From assembly GCA_946542235.1 (NCBI GenBank), contig CAMNKK010000005.1, positions 1-60,046 of the forward strand: a stretch of DNA of 60,046 nt, read 5' to 3'. This stretch comes from an uncultured Clostridia bacterium. Lineage in GTDB: Bacteria > Bacillota > Clostridia > Christensenellales > Aristaeellaceae. The translations under genes and the position numbers were made by a program. Shown here one piece after another: positions 21,285-29,502 of this stretch (within the stretch, counting starts at the first letter, position 1; every line of letters begins with the position of its first letter). Under the pieces are notes generated by a model, which was given only the letters and a program-made list of their open reading frames with translations, ran no database searches and was not told the origin of the DNA.

Positions 21285-21315
21285 ATCCGTCGGGTCGGTT
21301 TTCCTCCCGGCGGAT
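21285..21315 (+). other. Hairpin in the 5' leader of the secreted-protein gene
   Basis: Ten-base arms (21285-21294 and 21306-21315, one G-T pair) begin right at the expected transcription start. The run TTATTTC follows, so this may act as a weak terminator for typA or as a 5' stabilising stem of the new transcript. Confidence 0.45.
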
Positions 21316-21342
21316 TATTTCATAAAAAAGGAGAAATTGAGG

Positions 21343-22509
21343 ATGAAGAAGATTCTGGCCTTTTTGCTGGCGCTGTGCATGACAATGGCCGCGGTCCCCG
21401 TGACGGCGGAAGGGGATGCTTCCGGATCCTGGTATCTTGTCGTGATCGGGCTGACTGCCGCCAAGATCGAGCTGAACGCGGACGGAACCTGTGCCATTAC
21501 CTCCTTCGGCAGCGAGGAAGATAAGAAGGAAGGAACCTGGGCGGCGGACGGAGAGAAGATTACCGTCACGGCGGACGGAAGCACGCTTCCGCTGACCTAT
21601 GACGGATCCTCCCTGCAGTTCAGCTTTGAGGATCTGGCCGCCTTCGGGCTGGAAGCTGCTTCGCTCGGCGGCATGGACATGTCCCTGTTCTCCAGCATGA
21701 TCCAGATCTCCCGCGAGCCGGGAAAGGTCACCACAGCCGAGCTTAATGCCTATCAGGACAACGGCGTTCTGCCCGAAGGCAAGACGGAAGAGGACATGCA
21801 GGCCATTCAGGACGAGCTGATGAACGCCATGATGCTGCTGCTGGGCAGCCTGGGCTTCTCCGGGGACGGTGCGGAGGAAAGCACTTCCGCCGAGCTGAGC
21901 GTCGCGGAGGAAAACTTCTATCTCCGGGAAGGCTATGAAGCCCAGGAGGGCTTCTATATCGCCAAGGTGCAGAACAATACCGAGACTCCGGTCAGCCTCT
22001 CGGAAGTAAGCCTGACGCTGCTGGACGCGGAGGGAAAGGAAGTCGGCAGGACCGAATTCATGGGAATTTCCGGTTCCCGCTATCTGGAGCCCGGTGAAGC
22101 AACCTTCGTGACCATGATGGCGGACGTGGAAGAGGGCGCTGAAGTGAAGGACTATGCCGCCTCCGTGAAGGCCGGTCCGGTGAGCTATCAGACGCCGGAT
22201 ACGGCGCTGGAGGTTTCCGACGCGCAGCTCCGGCTGGAGGAAGATTATTTCACCAACTATCTGACAGCCGCGACCGTCACCAACCCCACCGACGCCCCTC
22301 TGGCCCGCATCGGCGCGGTTGTCGCGGTCCGGGCCTCGGACGGCAAGCTGGTGGACGCCACCTCCGTCAGCCTGTATCAGCATGAGCTGGGCGCCGGCAG
22401 CACCGTCACCCTGATCGACACCCTGGACACCCGGACCGTGACCTATATCAAGGATAACGGCCTGACCTTCGGCGAAGTGGAAGCGCTCGCCTGGGCGGGC
22501 GGCTACTGA
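21343..22509 (+). CDS. Secreted protein with lipocalin-like and FxLYD-like domains, function unknown
   Basis: A 388-residue exported protein. Signal peptide residues 1-23 with likely cleavage after VTA; the cysteine inside the hydrophobic core is not a lipobox. Residues about 26-95 form a small beta barrel-like unit (GSWYLVVIG ... GTWAADGEKITVTADG) of the kind annotated as lipocalin-like or DUF5640-type. Residues about 180-385 form two beta sandwiches resembling FxLYD domains (VQNNTETPVSLSEVSLTLLD, then TVTNPTDAPLARIGAVVAVR). I use ATG 21343 because AAAGGAG lies 9 bases upstream. Monocistronic, with its own promoter and terminator. No enzymatic motif is visible. Confidence 0.75.
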   Translation: MKKILAFLLALCMTMAAVPVTAEGDASGSWYLVVIGLTAAKIELNADGTCAITSFGSEEDKKEGTWAADGEKITVTADGSTLPLTYDGSSLQFSFEDLAAFGLEAASLGGMDMSLFSSMIQISREPGKVTTAELNAYQDNGVLPEGKTEEDMQAIQDELMNAMMLLLGSLGFSGDGAEESTSAELSVAEENFYLREGYEAQEGFYIAKVQNNTETPVSLSEVSLTLLDAEGKEVGRTEFMGISGSRYLEPGEATFVTMMADVEEGAEVKDYAASVKAGPVSYQTPDTALEVSDAQLRLEEDYFTNYLTAATVTNPTDAPLARIGAVVAVRASDGKLVDATSVSLYQHELGAGSTVTLIDTLDTRTVTYIKDNGLTFGEVEALAWAGGY

Positions 22510-22534
22510 TTCCCCGCGGCCTTTCCGCAAAAAT

Positions 22535-22569
22535 CCCCCCGGAAGCGATGCCTCCGGGGGGTTGTTTTT
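22535..22569. terminator. Terminator between convergent genes
   Basis: Nine-base C/G-rich arms (22535-22543 and 22553-22561) with a 9-base loop, followed by TTGTTTTTC on the plus strand. Strong for the plus-strand gene; the minus-strand gene ends 19 bases away and may also use it. Confidence 0.8.
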
Positions 22570-22587
22570 CAATCGGGCGGAAAGGGG

Positions 22588-23064
22588 TCAGGGCTCCGGC
22601 GTCACGGCGGTCCGGCCGGGGGAGCGGCGACGGGTGCGGCGGGCCTCCTCCCGGGTCTGTTCTTCCTTCCGATGGCGGAAGAGCCGGGCGATGCCGTGGA
22701 CGGCGGCCCGGATCAGTGCGAAGACGGCGAACATGGCGATGAAGCCGCCCACGCCGAAGACAATGTCGGCGAACTCCATTTCTCCCGTGCTGGTGAGCCG
22801 CTGGCCCAGCTCAATGGCGAAGGTGATCACCAGAATCAGGGTAAAGACATAGATCCAGGAAATCACCATCACATGCCCCGTTTTGCTCAGGTGCAGAAAG
22901 AGGGGATGAATCAGACAAACCAGCGCCAGCCCCAGCAGGCCGATCACCAGGAAATGAAGCTGCTTGTCGGAAAGAATGCCTTCATACTGATCGTTCAGCC
23001 GGATGATTTTCTCATGGACCATGGCGATCCAGTCCACGGCCTGATACAACAGTTCCTTCAGCAT
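22588..23064 (-). CDS. VanZ-like membrane protein
   Basis: 158-residue protein with an amphipathic N-terminus, about four membrane segments and a long Arg-rich cytoplasmic tail. The DKQLHF motif at the start of a helix, a later ELGQ and a downstream D-x-x-F-G-x-G-G arrangement fit the VanZ/RDD-like small membrane family. Family members are linked to teicoplanin tolerance in some enterococcal clusters, but here no resistance genes are adjacent, so the role is unknown. The start at 23064 is chosen because AAAGGAG lies 7 bases upstream; longer upstream extensions lack one. Confidence 0.65.
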   Translation of the reverse strand: MLKELLYQAVDWIAMVHEKIIRLNDQYEGILSDKQLHFLVIGLLGLALVCLIHPLFLHLSKTGHVMVISWIYVFTLILVITFAIELGQRLTSTGEMEFADIVFGVGGFIAMFAVFALIRAAVHGIARLFRHRKEEQTREEARRTRRRSPGRTAVTPEP

Positions 23065-23141
23065 GCAATAACTCCTTTGACACATGCGCCCGCCGGAGCG
23101 GGAACAGTCTCTCCACTGCCTTGGAAGCAATGGATGAAGTT

Positions 23142-23170
23142 ATTTTACCCTATTCTTAACAGAATTGCAA
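23142..23170 (-). promoter_or_regulatory. Promoter of the VanZ-like gene
   Basis: On the minus strand: TTGCAA (23170-23165), 17-base spacer, TAAAAT (23147-23142), 78 bases before the start codon. Confidence 0.65.
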
Positions 23171-23260
23171 ACTGTGTTCACAGAACATTCATAATTCCAG
23201 CTGGAGCCTTTCCGGCAGAGCCGCCTGCCGCGGTACATGGGCCCGGGGCGCCGGCCCTGA

Positions 23261-24625
23261 TCACTTCTTCAGCCGGATCAGGGAGGCCAGCAGCTGGCCG
23301 GGGGTTCCGTCCCTGTCATTCTGCAGCGGCGGCACCAGGATCAGCGACACGGACAGCCGCAGGGCCACGGAGATCAGAATCAGCATCTTCATCCGGTCCA
23401 GAGCGCCGGTAAACATGCCCGCGCCCTCCCACCATTCCAGCAGGGAGCCGCCGGCCAGCGTCCCGAGGGTTACGCCGGCCAGGGAGGTGACGCAGGCAAA
23501 AACGGCAATGTAGGAGGGACGGGTTTCATCCGGGGAGGCGGATAGCTGCATGCTGTTGGCGGAAAGATTGCAGGCGCTCCAGAACATGGCGCCGAAAAAA
23601 TTGCGCAGCAGCACAGGCCAGACGCTGCCCGGAACGGAGAACAGATAGAAGGCGTCCGTCAGGGAGGTAGCCACCGCGGCCACCAGCATGACGCTGCGGC
23701 ATCCGAAGCGGTCCAGCGCCTTTCCCCAGCGGCCCATCACCAGCACCGTGGCAATGGAGGACGCCGCCGTTCCGAAGATCATCATCTGGGTGAAGGACAG
23801 CCCCATGTCGTTGACGGAATAGCGGCTGAGATAGGGCGCGCAGAGATTCGAGGTAAAGCACCAGGCGGTCCACATGACGATCAGCCGGACGAAGGGCCCG
23901 TTCTGAAATACCTCCCTGACCATGCCGCCAATGCGGAGCTTTTTCGCCGGAGCGCTGTATTTTTCCTCACAGAAGCCGAAGCAGAGCATGTCCAGCATGC
24001 CGATGGTGCCGCCGATCAGGAAGATGATGACATACCGCCTGTCCGGAGGCAGGGTATCCAGCAGCCGGGCCACAAGGATCCCAAACACGAGATTGCAGAC
24101 CGCCACGATCATATCCCGGATGGAAAGCCACCGCCCGCGGATCCGGCTGGGCGCCAGATCCGAAAGCCATGGAAACCAGCAGACATTGATGACGGCTGAG
24201 CAGCAGGAGGAAATGCCCAGCAGAAAAATCAGCGTCCACAGCGGCAGCCAGACAGGATCCGCGGGCACAACCAGCGGAATCAGCCCGAACAGGAGCCACA
24301 GGGCCCGGGAAAACATCCCCAGGGTCAGCATATATTTTTTCCGCTGATGCGTCCGGTTGACCAGCAGCGAAAAAGGAATCTGCAGCAGCGCCGCAGCCTG
24401 CGGAATCCCGTTGATGATTCCGAAGGCCAGATCACCGGCCTGGAGCTGATTGGCCAGGCCGATCATGGCGGTGGTGCCGCCGCCGCAAATAATCCCATGA
24501 AGATTTCCAAAGATATTTCCAAGCAGGATCAGCGACAGGCTGCGCCGGATAGCCTGCGGAAGACCGGCTTCCGCGTAAAGCTGGAAAAGTGGAAAGTGAT
24601 GGATCCATCCGCTCATCTTCCGCAT
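23261..24625 (-). CDS. Major facilitator superfamily transporter
   Basis: 454-residue integral membrane protein with about 12 hydrophobic segments. The loop between helices 2 and 3 (LLVNRTHQRKKYMLTLG) carries the basic cluster typical of MFS carriers, and the symmetric loop in the second half (RWGKALDRFGCRSVML) contains the matching G-x-x-x-D-R-x-G motif. Substrate cannot be predicted. The start at 24625 is preferred since GAAAGGA lies 8 bases upstream; upstream in-frame ATGs lack a site. It has its own promoter and points away from tRNA-Pro. Confidence 0.85.
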   Translation of the reverse strand: MRKMSGWIHHFPLFQLYAEAGLPQAIRRSLSLILLGNIFGNLHGIICGGGTTAMIGLANQLQAGDLAFGIINGIPQAAALLQIPFSLLVNRTHQRKKYMLTLGMFSRALWLLFGLIPLVVPADPVWLPLWTLIFLLGISSCCSAVINVCWFPWLSDLAPSRIRGRWLSIRDMIVAVCNLVFGILVARLLDTLPPDRRYVIIFLIGGTIGMLDMLCFGFCEEKYSAPAKKLRIGGMVREVFQNGPFVRLIVMWTAWCFTSNLCAPYLSRYSVNDMGLSFTQMMIFGTAASSIATVLVMGRWGKALDRFGCRSVMLVAAVATSLTDAFYLFSVPGSVWPVLLRNFFGAMFWSACNLSANSMQLSASPDETRPSYIAVFACVTSLAGVTLGTLAGGSLLEWWEGAGMFTGALDRMKMLILISVALRLSVSLILVPPLQNDRDGTPGQLLASLIRLKK

Positions 24626-24667
24626 GACGGGGGTTCCTTTCAGCCTGCGGCTCATGAAATTGGATTG

Positions 24668-24695
24668 ATTATAGCATTTTCCTCCCATGGGTCAA
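24668..24695 (-). promoter_or_regulatory. Promoter of the MFS transporter gene
   Basis: On the minus strand: TTGACC (24695-24690), 16-base spacer, TATAAT (24673-24668) preceded by TGC, an extended -10. Confidence 0.75.
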
Positions 24696-24753
24696 GGGGG
24701 AAAATGTAATTCTTTTTTGATGAACGGTCCGGAGATAAATATTGAAAAAACAA

Positions 24754-24782
24754 TTGACAGGAACGGCAGGTAGTGCTATAAT
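24754..24782 (+). promoter_or_regulatory. Strong promoter of tRNA-Pro
   Basis: Perfect TTGACA (24754-24759), 17-base spacer, perfect TATAAT (24777-24782) with upstream TG (extended -10). This is consensus in every position, as expected for a stable-RNA gene. Confidence 0.88.
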
Positions 24783-24832
24783 TCCATCTGCTGTCAGGGA
24801 AGCGGGGGTTCCCGCGGAACCGGAGCGGATGT

Positions 24833-24906
24833 CTGGGTGTAGCGCAGCTTGGTAGCGTGCTTGAATGGGGTTCAAGAGGTCGAGAGTTCGAATCTCTCCA
24901 CCCAGA
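24833..24906 (+). tRNA. tRNA-Pro (anticodon GGG)
   Basis: 74-base cloverleaf: acceptor CTGGGTG pairs with CACCCAG, D stem GCGC/GCGT, anticodon stem CTTGA/TCAAG with loop ATGGGGT (anticodon GGG at 24867-24869), T arm GAGAG-TTCGAAT-CTCTC, discriminator A. The 3' CCA is not encoded. GGG reads CCC/CCU codons, both abundant in this GC-rich genome. A consensus promoter and a strong terminator flank it, so it is a single-gene unit. Confidence 0.95.
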
Positions 24907-24910
24907 CGGC

Positions 24911-24947
24911 CCGGAAGCTTTGAAAATCAAGGCTTCCGGTTTTTTTT
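24911..24947 (+). terminator. Terminator of tRNA-Pro
   Basis: Eight-base perfect arms (24911-24918 CCGGAAGC and 24932-24939 GCTTCCGG), 13-base loop, then eight T residues. Confidence 0.92.
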
Positions 24948-25074
24948 ATGCCCGCTGCGAAGGGCGCTCCATCCGGCCCGGGAAAGCCTTCGGATCCCAG
25001 GCCTGCAGCCCGCCGGCGGCCGCGGGAAAAAGGCCCTTCACCGCGGCCGCCGGGCTTCCGGCACATTTCTTTTT

Positions 25075-25839
25075 TCACGGGGACTGCCGGAGCAGATCCC
25101 TGATGATCTCCGATGCCATCATCATGCCCATGACAGAGGGGACAAATGCGACACTGCCGGGAATATCCCGGCGGGGTGCAGCCTTTTCCTCCGGCTCGCC
25201 GGCGGAGAGGCGTTCCGCCTGCCGCAGGGCTGCCGGGTCTTCCGTCGGGCGGATCGGCTCTTCCGTCGAAAAGACGACCTTCAGCTTCCGGATGCCTCTT
25301 TTCCGGCATTCCGACCGCATCACCCGGGCCAGGGGGCAGGTGTGGGTCCGGTAGATATCGCTGACCTGGAGCCTGCCGGGCTCCAGCTTGTTTCCGGCTC
25401 CCATCGCCGAGATAATCGGAACCCTGAGGGCGCTGCAGCGGGTGATGAGCTCCAGCTTGGCCTTGACCGTATCCACGGCGTCCGCGACGTAATCAAACCG
25501 GGAAAGGTCGACCTCATCGGCGTTCTCCGGGAGATAGAACATCCTGTGCCCCGTGACCTGCACCTCGGGGCTGATGTCCCGGAGCCTGTCCGCCATCACA
25601 TCCACCTTGGGCATCCCGATGGTGGAATGGAGCGCGATCAGCTGACGGTTGAGATTGGTCAGGGAAACGCAGTCATTGTCAAAAAGATCGATGGACCGAA
25701 TTCCGGTCCGAACCAGGGCTTCACAGCAGAACGCGCCGACACCGCCGATTCCGAACACCGCGACACGGGCCCGGCTCAGCTTTTCAAGTCCCTCTTCTCC
25801 CAGCAGAAGCCGGGTGCGGCCGAATTGATTCATTGCCAT
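25075..25839 (-). CDS. tcdA: tRNA threonylcarbamoyladenosine dehydratase (TcdA/CsdL), E1-like family
   Basis: ThiF/MoeB/E1-like enzyme predicted to cyclise t6A37 in tRNA with ATP. It shows the nucleotide-binding GIGGVGAFCCEALVRTG, the NDCVSLTNLNRQ stretch with the N-x-N-R-Q signature, and the TcdA-typical CPLARVMRSECRKRGI segment. At 254 residues it matches TcdA (~250-270) rather than ThiF or MoeB, and it lacks the zinc Cys pairs of MoeB. I selected the start at 25839 because GGAG lies six bases upstream; in-frame ATGs at 25851 and 25857 are alternatives. Single gene with its own promoter. Confidence 0.9.
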   Translation of the reverse strand: MAMNQFGRTRLLLGEEGLEKLSRARVAVFGIGGVGAFCCEALVRTGIRSIDLFDNDCVSLTNLNRQLIALHSTIGMPKVDVMADRLRDISPEVQVTGHRMFYLPENADEVDLSRFDYVADAVDTVKAKLELITRCSALRVPIISAMGAGNKLEPGRLQVSDIYRTHTCPLARVMRSECRKRGIRKLKVVFSTEEPIRPTEDPAALRQAERLSAGEPEEKAAPRRDIPGSVAFVPSVMGMMMASEIIRDLLRQSP

Positions 25840-25921
25840 TTTCATCTCCATGCGCATCGGTCAGTCAGTTTTTTGAAGGAGCTTCCGGCTCCGGCATTGC
25901 AGGCTATGTACTCAGCTGACG

Positions 25922-25950
25922 ATAATACAGATTCCGCGGCGAAAAGTCAA
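25922..25950 (-). promoter_or_regulatory. Promoter of tcdA
   Basis: On the minus strand: TTGACT (25950-25945), 17-base spacer, TATTAT (25927-25922), about 83 bases before the start codon. Confidence 0.75.
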
Positions 25951-26025
25951 TCAGCAGGGCGGAATACCGCGGGCCGCGATCGCGGCGGAAAGCGGTTTCT
26001 TCCAGCCGGGAAAAGCCCTGAAGTA

Positions 26026-26054
26026 TTGCGGTTCGGCGCTGTTTATGATATAAA
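26026..26054 (+). promoter_or_regulatory. Promoter of the putative PD-(D/E)XK gene
   Basis: TTGCGG (26026-26031), 17-base spacer, TATAAA (26049-26054). A 7-base-pair hairpin (26100-26106 with 26112-26118, loop TGCCT) lies in the leader, ahead of the ribosome binding site. Confidence 0.65.
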
Positions 26055-26144
26055 TAGTTCCGGCTTTTTCAGTGCAGAATATGGATGCTGCGGGGCGGAC
26101 TCCGCCTGCCTGGCGGAGACCCCTGATCCGGAGGAGGAAGAAGG

Positions 26145-26921
26145 GTGGACAGAACCCGGATTGCGCCGCTGGCCCTGCGGGAGAAAAAAATCTATGGGGT
26201 GATTTCCCGCCGGGACGGCATCAGGGCCAGGGAGATTGCGGCCTGTCTCGGACTGACCCGGGAGGAGGTCAACCGGGAGCTGTATCAGTCCCCGCTGATG
26301 CGGGAGATGTGCTATCAGGATTCGGAATACCGCTGGCATTCCGTGATCCGCCCCGGCTATCCTCACGAGGGGCTCTATGAGTTTTCCGGATATTACGGGC
26401 TGGTTTCGGAATTCACCGCGCTGTCCGAGGAGGAGTGGATGACCGGGATGGCGGAAGGCTGCCGGAGAATCGGGCGGAACCTGAACGACACCCGGGGCCT
26501 GCTGCATTCCTTCCGGGACTGCAGGGAAACGATGATCCGGCTTTTCCGGGATCTGGGGAGCCTCTATCCCGGATCCTTCGGAAACTGGGAGATCTGCTTC
26601 GAATTCCGGCTCAATCGGGGGCGGTATATCCGGATCTACGCGGATGTGCTGCTGATTACCCCGGGAAGGGTGTTTACCCTGGAATTCAAAATGAAGGATC
26701 AGATTGACCCGGAGGAGGTGCTGCAGGCCGCCAAGTATGTCCCTTATCTGGAAATTGTCTTCGGGGAGAAGAACGAAGTGCTTCCGGCCCTGGTGCTGAC
26801 AGGGGCGGCGGACCTGTTTGAATTTGTGCCCATCGGGCAGTCGGAGGCGATCCTGCCGGTCTGCTCCGGGGACATGCTGTTCAATGTCCTGAACGAATAC
26901 ATGGGATTCCTGCGGCCCTGA
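26145..26921 (+). CDS. Putative PD-(D/E)XK nuclease-fold protein with N-terminal winged helix
   Basis: 258 residues, no signal peptide. Residues about 10-66 look like a winged helix-turn-helix (REIAACLGLTREEVNREL). The C-terminal half contains YIRIYADVLLIT (Asp167), a turn, and VFTLEFKMKD (Glu180, Lys182), followed by Q-x-x-x-Y (Gln194, Tyr198). That D...ExK then QxxxY order is the hallmark of PD-(D/E)XK nuclease-fold enzymes. The start is GTG, with CCGGAGGAGG upstream. It sits alone, without methyltransferase or helicase, so it is not an obvious restriction system. Function is unknown; the nuclease assignment is an inference from the motif pattern. Confidence 0.6.
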   Translation: MDRTRIAPLALREKKIYGVISRRDGIRAREIAACLGLTREEVNRELYQSPLMREMCYQDSEYRWHSVIRPGYPHEGLYEFSGYYGLVSEFTALSEEEWMTGMAEGCRRIGRNLNDTRGLLHSFRDCRETMIRLFRDLGSLYPGSFGNWEICFEFRLNRGRYIRIYADVLLITPGRVFTLEFKMKDQIDPEEVLQAAKYVPYLEIVFGEKNEVLPALVLTGAADLFEFVPIGQSEAILPVCSGDMLFNVLNEYMGFLRP

Positions 26922-26939
26922 GAAGGGCCCGGCGGATGA

Positions 26940-26968
26940 TCGACAGAAGGAAAAAACTGTGGTAGACT
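26940..26968 (+). promoter_or_regulatory. Likely promoter of the zinc-ribbon protein gene
   Basis: TCGACA (26940-26945), 17-base spacer, TAGACT (26963-26968), 47 bases before the start codon. Both boxes deviate from consensus. Confidence 0.5.
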
Positions 26969-27014
26969 GTGCGCATCGGAACAAAATCGGAAGAACTCAG
27001 AAGGAGGAATCAGG

Positions 27015-28238
27015 ATGTCACGAAGGATGATTCTGTCACTTTTACTGGCGGTTACGCTGATTTTCGGCTGCGCCGGCCCGGCCTTCGCGGCCGGGGGCTG
27101 GATCTGCCCGGCCTGCGGGCACGAGAACCCGGACCGGGCGAACTTCTGCGGATCCTGCCGGGAGCCGAAGCCCACGGCGGAAATCCCGGCAGCGGCGCAA
27201 ACCAATGCATGGGTCTGCTCCGGCTGCGGGGAAATCAGCCCGGACGCGGATTCCTTCTGCATGATCTGCGGCCAGAACCATCTGGAAACGGATCAGCGGG
27301 CGCTGCTGATTTCCGAGCGGGAAGTGATCAGCCGGCAGCTCTCTCCGGCGGAGATTCAGGAGCTGAGCGGTACCTTCCGCACCGAGTCCGAAGCGATGTC
27401 CCTGGAGATGAACCCCTCCGTATCCGGACGGTACCGCGTCTTTCTGAAAACCGCGGACCACGGCTTCCGGATCAGGGCAGTGATCACGGATGCCCAGGGG
27501 TATTCCCTGGAGACGGAATATCTGGAACAGGGGGAAGGCTTTTCCGTCCGGCTGGAGGCCGGGAAGCGCTATTCCCTGAACCTGACGCAGCATGCCGGCT
27601 TCGGCGGCTTTACCATGGCAGTGGGGAAGCCGAAGGAATGGGAGGATGTATCGGCCTGCGGCGTGATCTCCGACAGCTTCGGCTATCAGGATCAGGATAA
27701 CCGCTACGCATTTACGCCGGATGTTTCCGGGGTGCACTATCTCTGGATCAGCCAGGCCATGGCCGGATTCCAGGCCCATATCCTGATCGAGGACGGGCAG
27801 GGCTATTCGCTGGCCAGCGAGTATCCGGCCCAGGGGGAGGGTATCAGCATCTCCCTGAAGGCGGGGGAAACCGTCTATGTGCACACGGAGCAGCACAGGG
27901 ATCTGGGAGAATACCAGCTGACCATCGGCAAGCCGAGGCCCGCGACGGATATCACGGGAGCCCCGCTGGTGGGGGATATCCTGACCTACCGTACGGAGCG
28001 GAACACCTATCAGTTCCAGGCGCCGGAGGAAGGGGATTACCATTTCCGGCTCAGCCGGGCCGACAGCGGCTTCCAGGCCAAGGTCACCGTTCTGGACCAG
28101 GGCGGCTATGAGCTTGCGCTGGACTATCTGAGTCAGGGGGAGAAGACGGAAGCCCATCTCGCGGCCGGGCAGATCTGTACGGTTCGGGTTGATCAGCATC
28201 GCGGCCTGGGTACCTACAGCTTCCAGGTGACCCGGTAA
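27015..28238 (+). CDS. Exported protein with two zinc ribbons and three tandem beta-sandwich repeats
   Basis: 407 residues. A signal peptide (1-26) ends in AFA; a cysteine at 19 (IFGC) could be a weak lipobox. Two zinc-ribbon modules follow directly: Cys31/34/45/48 and Cys68/71/82/85, each CxxC-G-x10-CxxC. Then come three similar repeats of about 90 residues (117-206, 213-307, 316-406) sharing the core GY-x-L-x-x-EY-x-x-QGEG, AG, then QH-x-GLG-x-Y near the end, resembling pre-peptidase (PPC)-type beta domains. Zinc ribbons of this type are normally cytoplasmic, so their placement after an export signal is odd. AAGGAGG precedes the start. Function unknown. Confidence 0.75.
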   Translation: MSRRMILSLLLAVTLIFGCAGPAFAAGGWICPACGHENPDRANFCGSCREPKPTAEIPAAAQTNAWVCSGCGEISPDADSFCMICGQNHLETDQRALLISEREVISRQLSPAEIQELSGTFRTESEAMSLEMNPSVSGRYRVFLKTADHGFRIRAVITDAQGYSLETEYLEQGEGFSVRLEAGKRYSLNLTQHAGFGGFTMAVGKPKEWEDVSACGVISDSFGYQDQDNRYAFTPDVSGVHYLWISQAMAGFQAHILIEDGQGYSLASEYPAQGEGISISLKAGETVYVHTEQHRDLGEYQLTIGKPRPATDITGAPLVGDILTYRTERNTYQFQAPEEGDYHFRLSRADSGFQAKVTVLDQGGYELALDYLSQGEKTEAHLAAGQICTVRVDQHRGLGTYSFQVTR

Positions 28239-28289
28239 TCTTCGGACGGCCGGGCCTCTGTGTGATAAAAAAAGAAAGGAAACGGAAAG

Positions 28290-29462
28290 ATGAATTTTCA
28301 TTTGCTGGATCAGTATCTGGACTCCCTGAACGAGGAATACGGCATTCCGGGCCTGGATGTCATTGTGACGAAGGATCATGAGACGGTTTACCGCCGTTCG
28401 GTCGGATTTGCGGACGCGGAAGGCAGGCGTCCGGTGGGACCGAAGGATTTCTATCTGCTCTACTCCTGCACCAAGCTGATTACCATGACAGCCATGATGC
28501 AGCTGATTGAGCAGGGGAAGGCGAGCCTGTATGATCCCGTCAGCCGATTCCTGCCGGAATGGGAGCATATGAAGGTGATCAATGCGGACTACCGGAGCCG
28601 GGGATGGGACTTCAGCCCCACGCTGCGGGAACCCTCCCATTATGCCCGGAACCGGGTACGGATTATCGACTGCATGTCCATGATGGCGGGGCTGACCTAT
28701 GACATGGACTCGGAGGCGATCCGGGAGCTGCTGCAGAAAAAACCGAACGCCACGACCCGGGAGGTGGTGGCGGCCATCGCGAGGATGCCCCTGCTCTACG
28801 AGCCGGGAACCCACTGGAAGTATTCCCTGGGCCACGATGTGATTGCCGCGGTGATCGAGGTGATCTCCGGGGAGCGCTTCAGCGACTACCTGCAGCATCA
28901 TCTGTTTGATCCTCTGGGAATCACCGACCTGACCTGCCATCCGACGGACGAGCAGTGGAGCCGTCTCAGCGCCGTCTATGAGTTCCAGCCGGAAACGAAG
29001 CAGATGAAGCTGATTGAACATCCGAAGAACCGCTATATGCTGACGCCGGAATACGAAAGCGGCGGAGCCAGCCTGGCCGGAACGGCGGACAGCTACGCCG
29101 CCGTGGTGGAGGCGCTGGCCAACGGCGGCGTGGGCCGGAACGGCGCGCGGATCCTGAAGGAGGAGAGCGTGATGATGTTCACCCACTCCGTGCTGCCGGA
29201 GGAGGCGCTGCCCGATTTTCGGGTCAATCGCTTCCTGGAGTATTCCTATGGTCTGGGCGTTCGGGTGAAGACGCTGGACTCGCTGGGATGGTCTCCGGTG
29301 GGCGAGTTCGGATGGGACGGCGCGGCGGGAGGATACGCCGTCGTGGATCCCTTCCAGCACATCGGCATCTTCTATGTCCAGCATGTGCACAACTTCCTGG
29401 AGGGATACTGCGTCCTCCATCCCCGGGTACGGGATCTGGTCTACAAGGGACTGAGCAGATAA
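28290..29462 (+). CDS. Serine hydrolase of the beta-lactamase/class C (DUF/EstB-like) family
   Basis: 390 residues with the class C penicillin-recognising fold. The nucleophile motif S-C-T-K (Ser59, Lys62) is followed by a helix leading into LYDPVSRFLPEW; a YSLGHD motif supplies the Tyr of the second motif, and GWDGAAGG near the C-terminus replaces the KTG box as in many esterases of this family. There is no signal peptide, so it is cytosolic, arguing for an esterase/amidase on small imported substrates rather than a wall enzyme. AAAGGAAA precedes the start. It lies 51 bases after the zinc-ribbon gene and may be cotranscribed. Confidence 0.82.
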   Translation: MNFHLLDQYLDSLNEEYGIPGLDVIVTKDHETVYRRSVGFADAEGRRPVGPKDFYLLYSCTKLITMTAMMQLIEQGKASLYDPVSRFLPEWEHMKVINADYRSRGWDFSPTLREPSHYARNRVRIIDCMSMMAGLTYDMDSEAIRELLQKKPNATTREVVAAIARMPLLYEPGTHWKYSLGHDVIAAVIEVISGERFSDYLQHHLFDPLGITDLTCHPTDEQWSRLSAVYEFQPETKQMKLIEHPKNRYMLTPEYESGGASLAGTADSYAAVVEALANGGVGRNGARILKEESVMMFTHSVLPEEALPDFRVNRFLEYSYGLGVRVKTLDSLGWSPVGEFGWDGAAGGYAVVDPFQHIGIFYVQHVHNFLEGYCVLHPRVRDLVYKGLSR

Positions 29463-29471
29463 ACGGAAAAA

Positions 29472-29499
29472 CGCCCCCGCCGAAATCGGCGGGGGCGAT
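29472..29499. terminator. Bidirectional terminator between convergent genes
   Basis: 11-base-pair stem (CGCCCCCGCCG at 29472-29482 with its complement at 29487-29497). The minus strand reads into TTTTTCCG, the plus strand into ATTGTTC, so it best serves the minus-strand yitT gene and probably also the hydrolase gene. Confidence 0.82.
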
Positions 29500-29502
29500 T
29501 GT

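Noticed and set aside
24865..26202. Long plus-strand open frame crossing tRNA-Pro and tcdA
   Set aside because: It begins inside the tRNA and is antisense to tcdA; the product is Arg/Gly/Pro-rich without domains.
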